From an uncultured Corynebacterium sp. (GTDB lineage: Bacteria; Actinomycetota; Actinomycetes; Mycobacteriales; Mycobacteriaceae), in the NCBI RefSeq assembly GCF_946223165.1, contig NZ_CAMIBP010000024.1, forward strand, positions 1 to 42,554: 42,554 nucleotides of DNA, read 5' to 3'. The notes beneath the pieces are model-generated. The model saw only the letters and a program-made list of their open reading frames with translations. It did not search any database and was not told the DNA's origin. Shown one piece after another: positions 42,431 through 42,554 of the stretch. Made by a program: the position numbers and the translations under genes. Within the stretch, counting starts at the first letter, position 1. Each line of letters opens with the position of its first letter.

Positions 42431-42554
42431 TTAGCGGCGGATTCTGCGCCGGCGTGTGCGTGTGCGTGTGCGCGTGGCTTTGGCGGCGGCGCGTTCTGTG
42501 GCGGTGGGTGGGCGCCAGCCGGTGCGGGTCATGCGGCCTCGGCCGGTGGGTTTG
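42431..42554 (-). CDS. C-terminal fragment of an arginine-rich protein (partial)
   Basis: Read on the minus strand from the right edge, an open frame runs to TAA at 42431-42433. The 40 visible residues include GRGRMTRTGWRPPTATE and a tail of alternating Thr-Arg ending RRRRIRR. The gene is convergent to the DUF4126 gene, and a terminator lies between them. The basic tail suggests nucleic-acid or ribosome binding; the protein is not identified. The (TG)C-rich repeat gtgtgcgtgtgcgtgtgcg encodes the Thr-Arg repeats. Confidence 0.5.
   Translation of the reverse strand, partial: KPTGRGRMTRTGWRPPTATERAAAKATRTRTRTRRRRIRR

Overview
The window is a chromosomal segment of a Corynebacterium (or a very close mycolic-acid-containing actinomycete). 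The evidence is the conserved order of cell-envelope genes: UDP-galactopyranose mutase (glf), galactofuranosyltransferase (glfT2 type), PAP2 phosphatase, UbiA prenyltransferase, AftB-like arabinosyltransferase, two mycolyltransferases, cutinase-like lipase, fadD32, pks13 and accD4. The order matches the Rv3813c-Rv3799c region of Mycobacterium tuberculosis. The species cannot be fixed from sequence alone.

Layout. 1-71 is the tail of an unidentified gene. 193-4638 holds a HAD phosphatase, a secreted PGRP-type amidase (minus strand) and glf. 4639-18155 is an accessory island: a type I restriction-modification operon on the minus strand (promoter near 16323-16351; order 151-aa protein, 639-aa HTH/pseudo-methyltransferase/S-like protein, hsdM, hsdS, hsdR, basic 303-aa protein). 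A Schlafen-AlbA_2/HATPase/winged-helix regulator gene stands at each end. 18177-21879 holds a YhgE/Pip membrane protein and a TPM-like protein. 22004-22329 holds two tandem, paralogous 47- and 49-residue peptides. 22619-28086 is the galactan/arabinan operon (glfT2, PAP2, ubiA, then aftB). 28301-41565 is the mycolate section (two mycolyltransferases, lipoprotein, cutinase-like enzyme, fadD32, pks13, accD4). It is followed by a 28-codon peptide gene, a perfect 40-bp hairpin, a DUF4126 membrane protein and the tail of an arginine-rich protein.

How the genes work together. Glf makes UDP-galactofuranose and GlfT2 polymerises galactan. UbiA and the PAP2 phosphatase make decaprenyl-phosphate-ribose for arabinan, and AftB caps arabinan. 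AccD4 makes the carboxylated fatty acyl-CoA, FadD32 activates the meromycolate partner, Pks13 condenses them, and the mycolyltransferases place the mycolate on the envelope. The restriction island interrupts this otherwise functional cluster.

The most unusual structure is in the island. Each of the two AlbA_2 regulator genes is bracketed, upstream and downstream, by its own gene-specific repeat. The right gene has two 72-bp copies, about 61/72 identical by eye. The left gene has two copies of an AACTYTT-N7-AAGAGTK dyad, one of which sits between the -35 and -10 boxes of its promoter. The restriction operon also starts with two proteins I do not recognise; one looks like a catalytically dead HTH-N6-methyltransferase with an HsdS-like end. 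Three very short peptide genes outside the island are easily missed and deserve attention.
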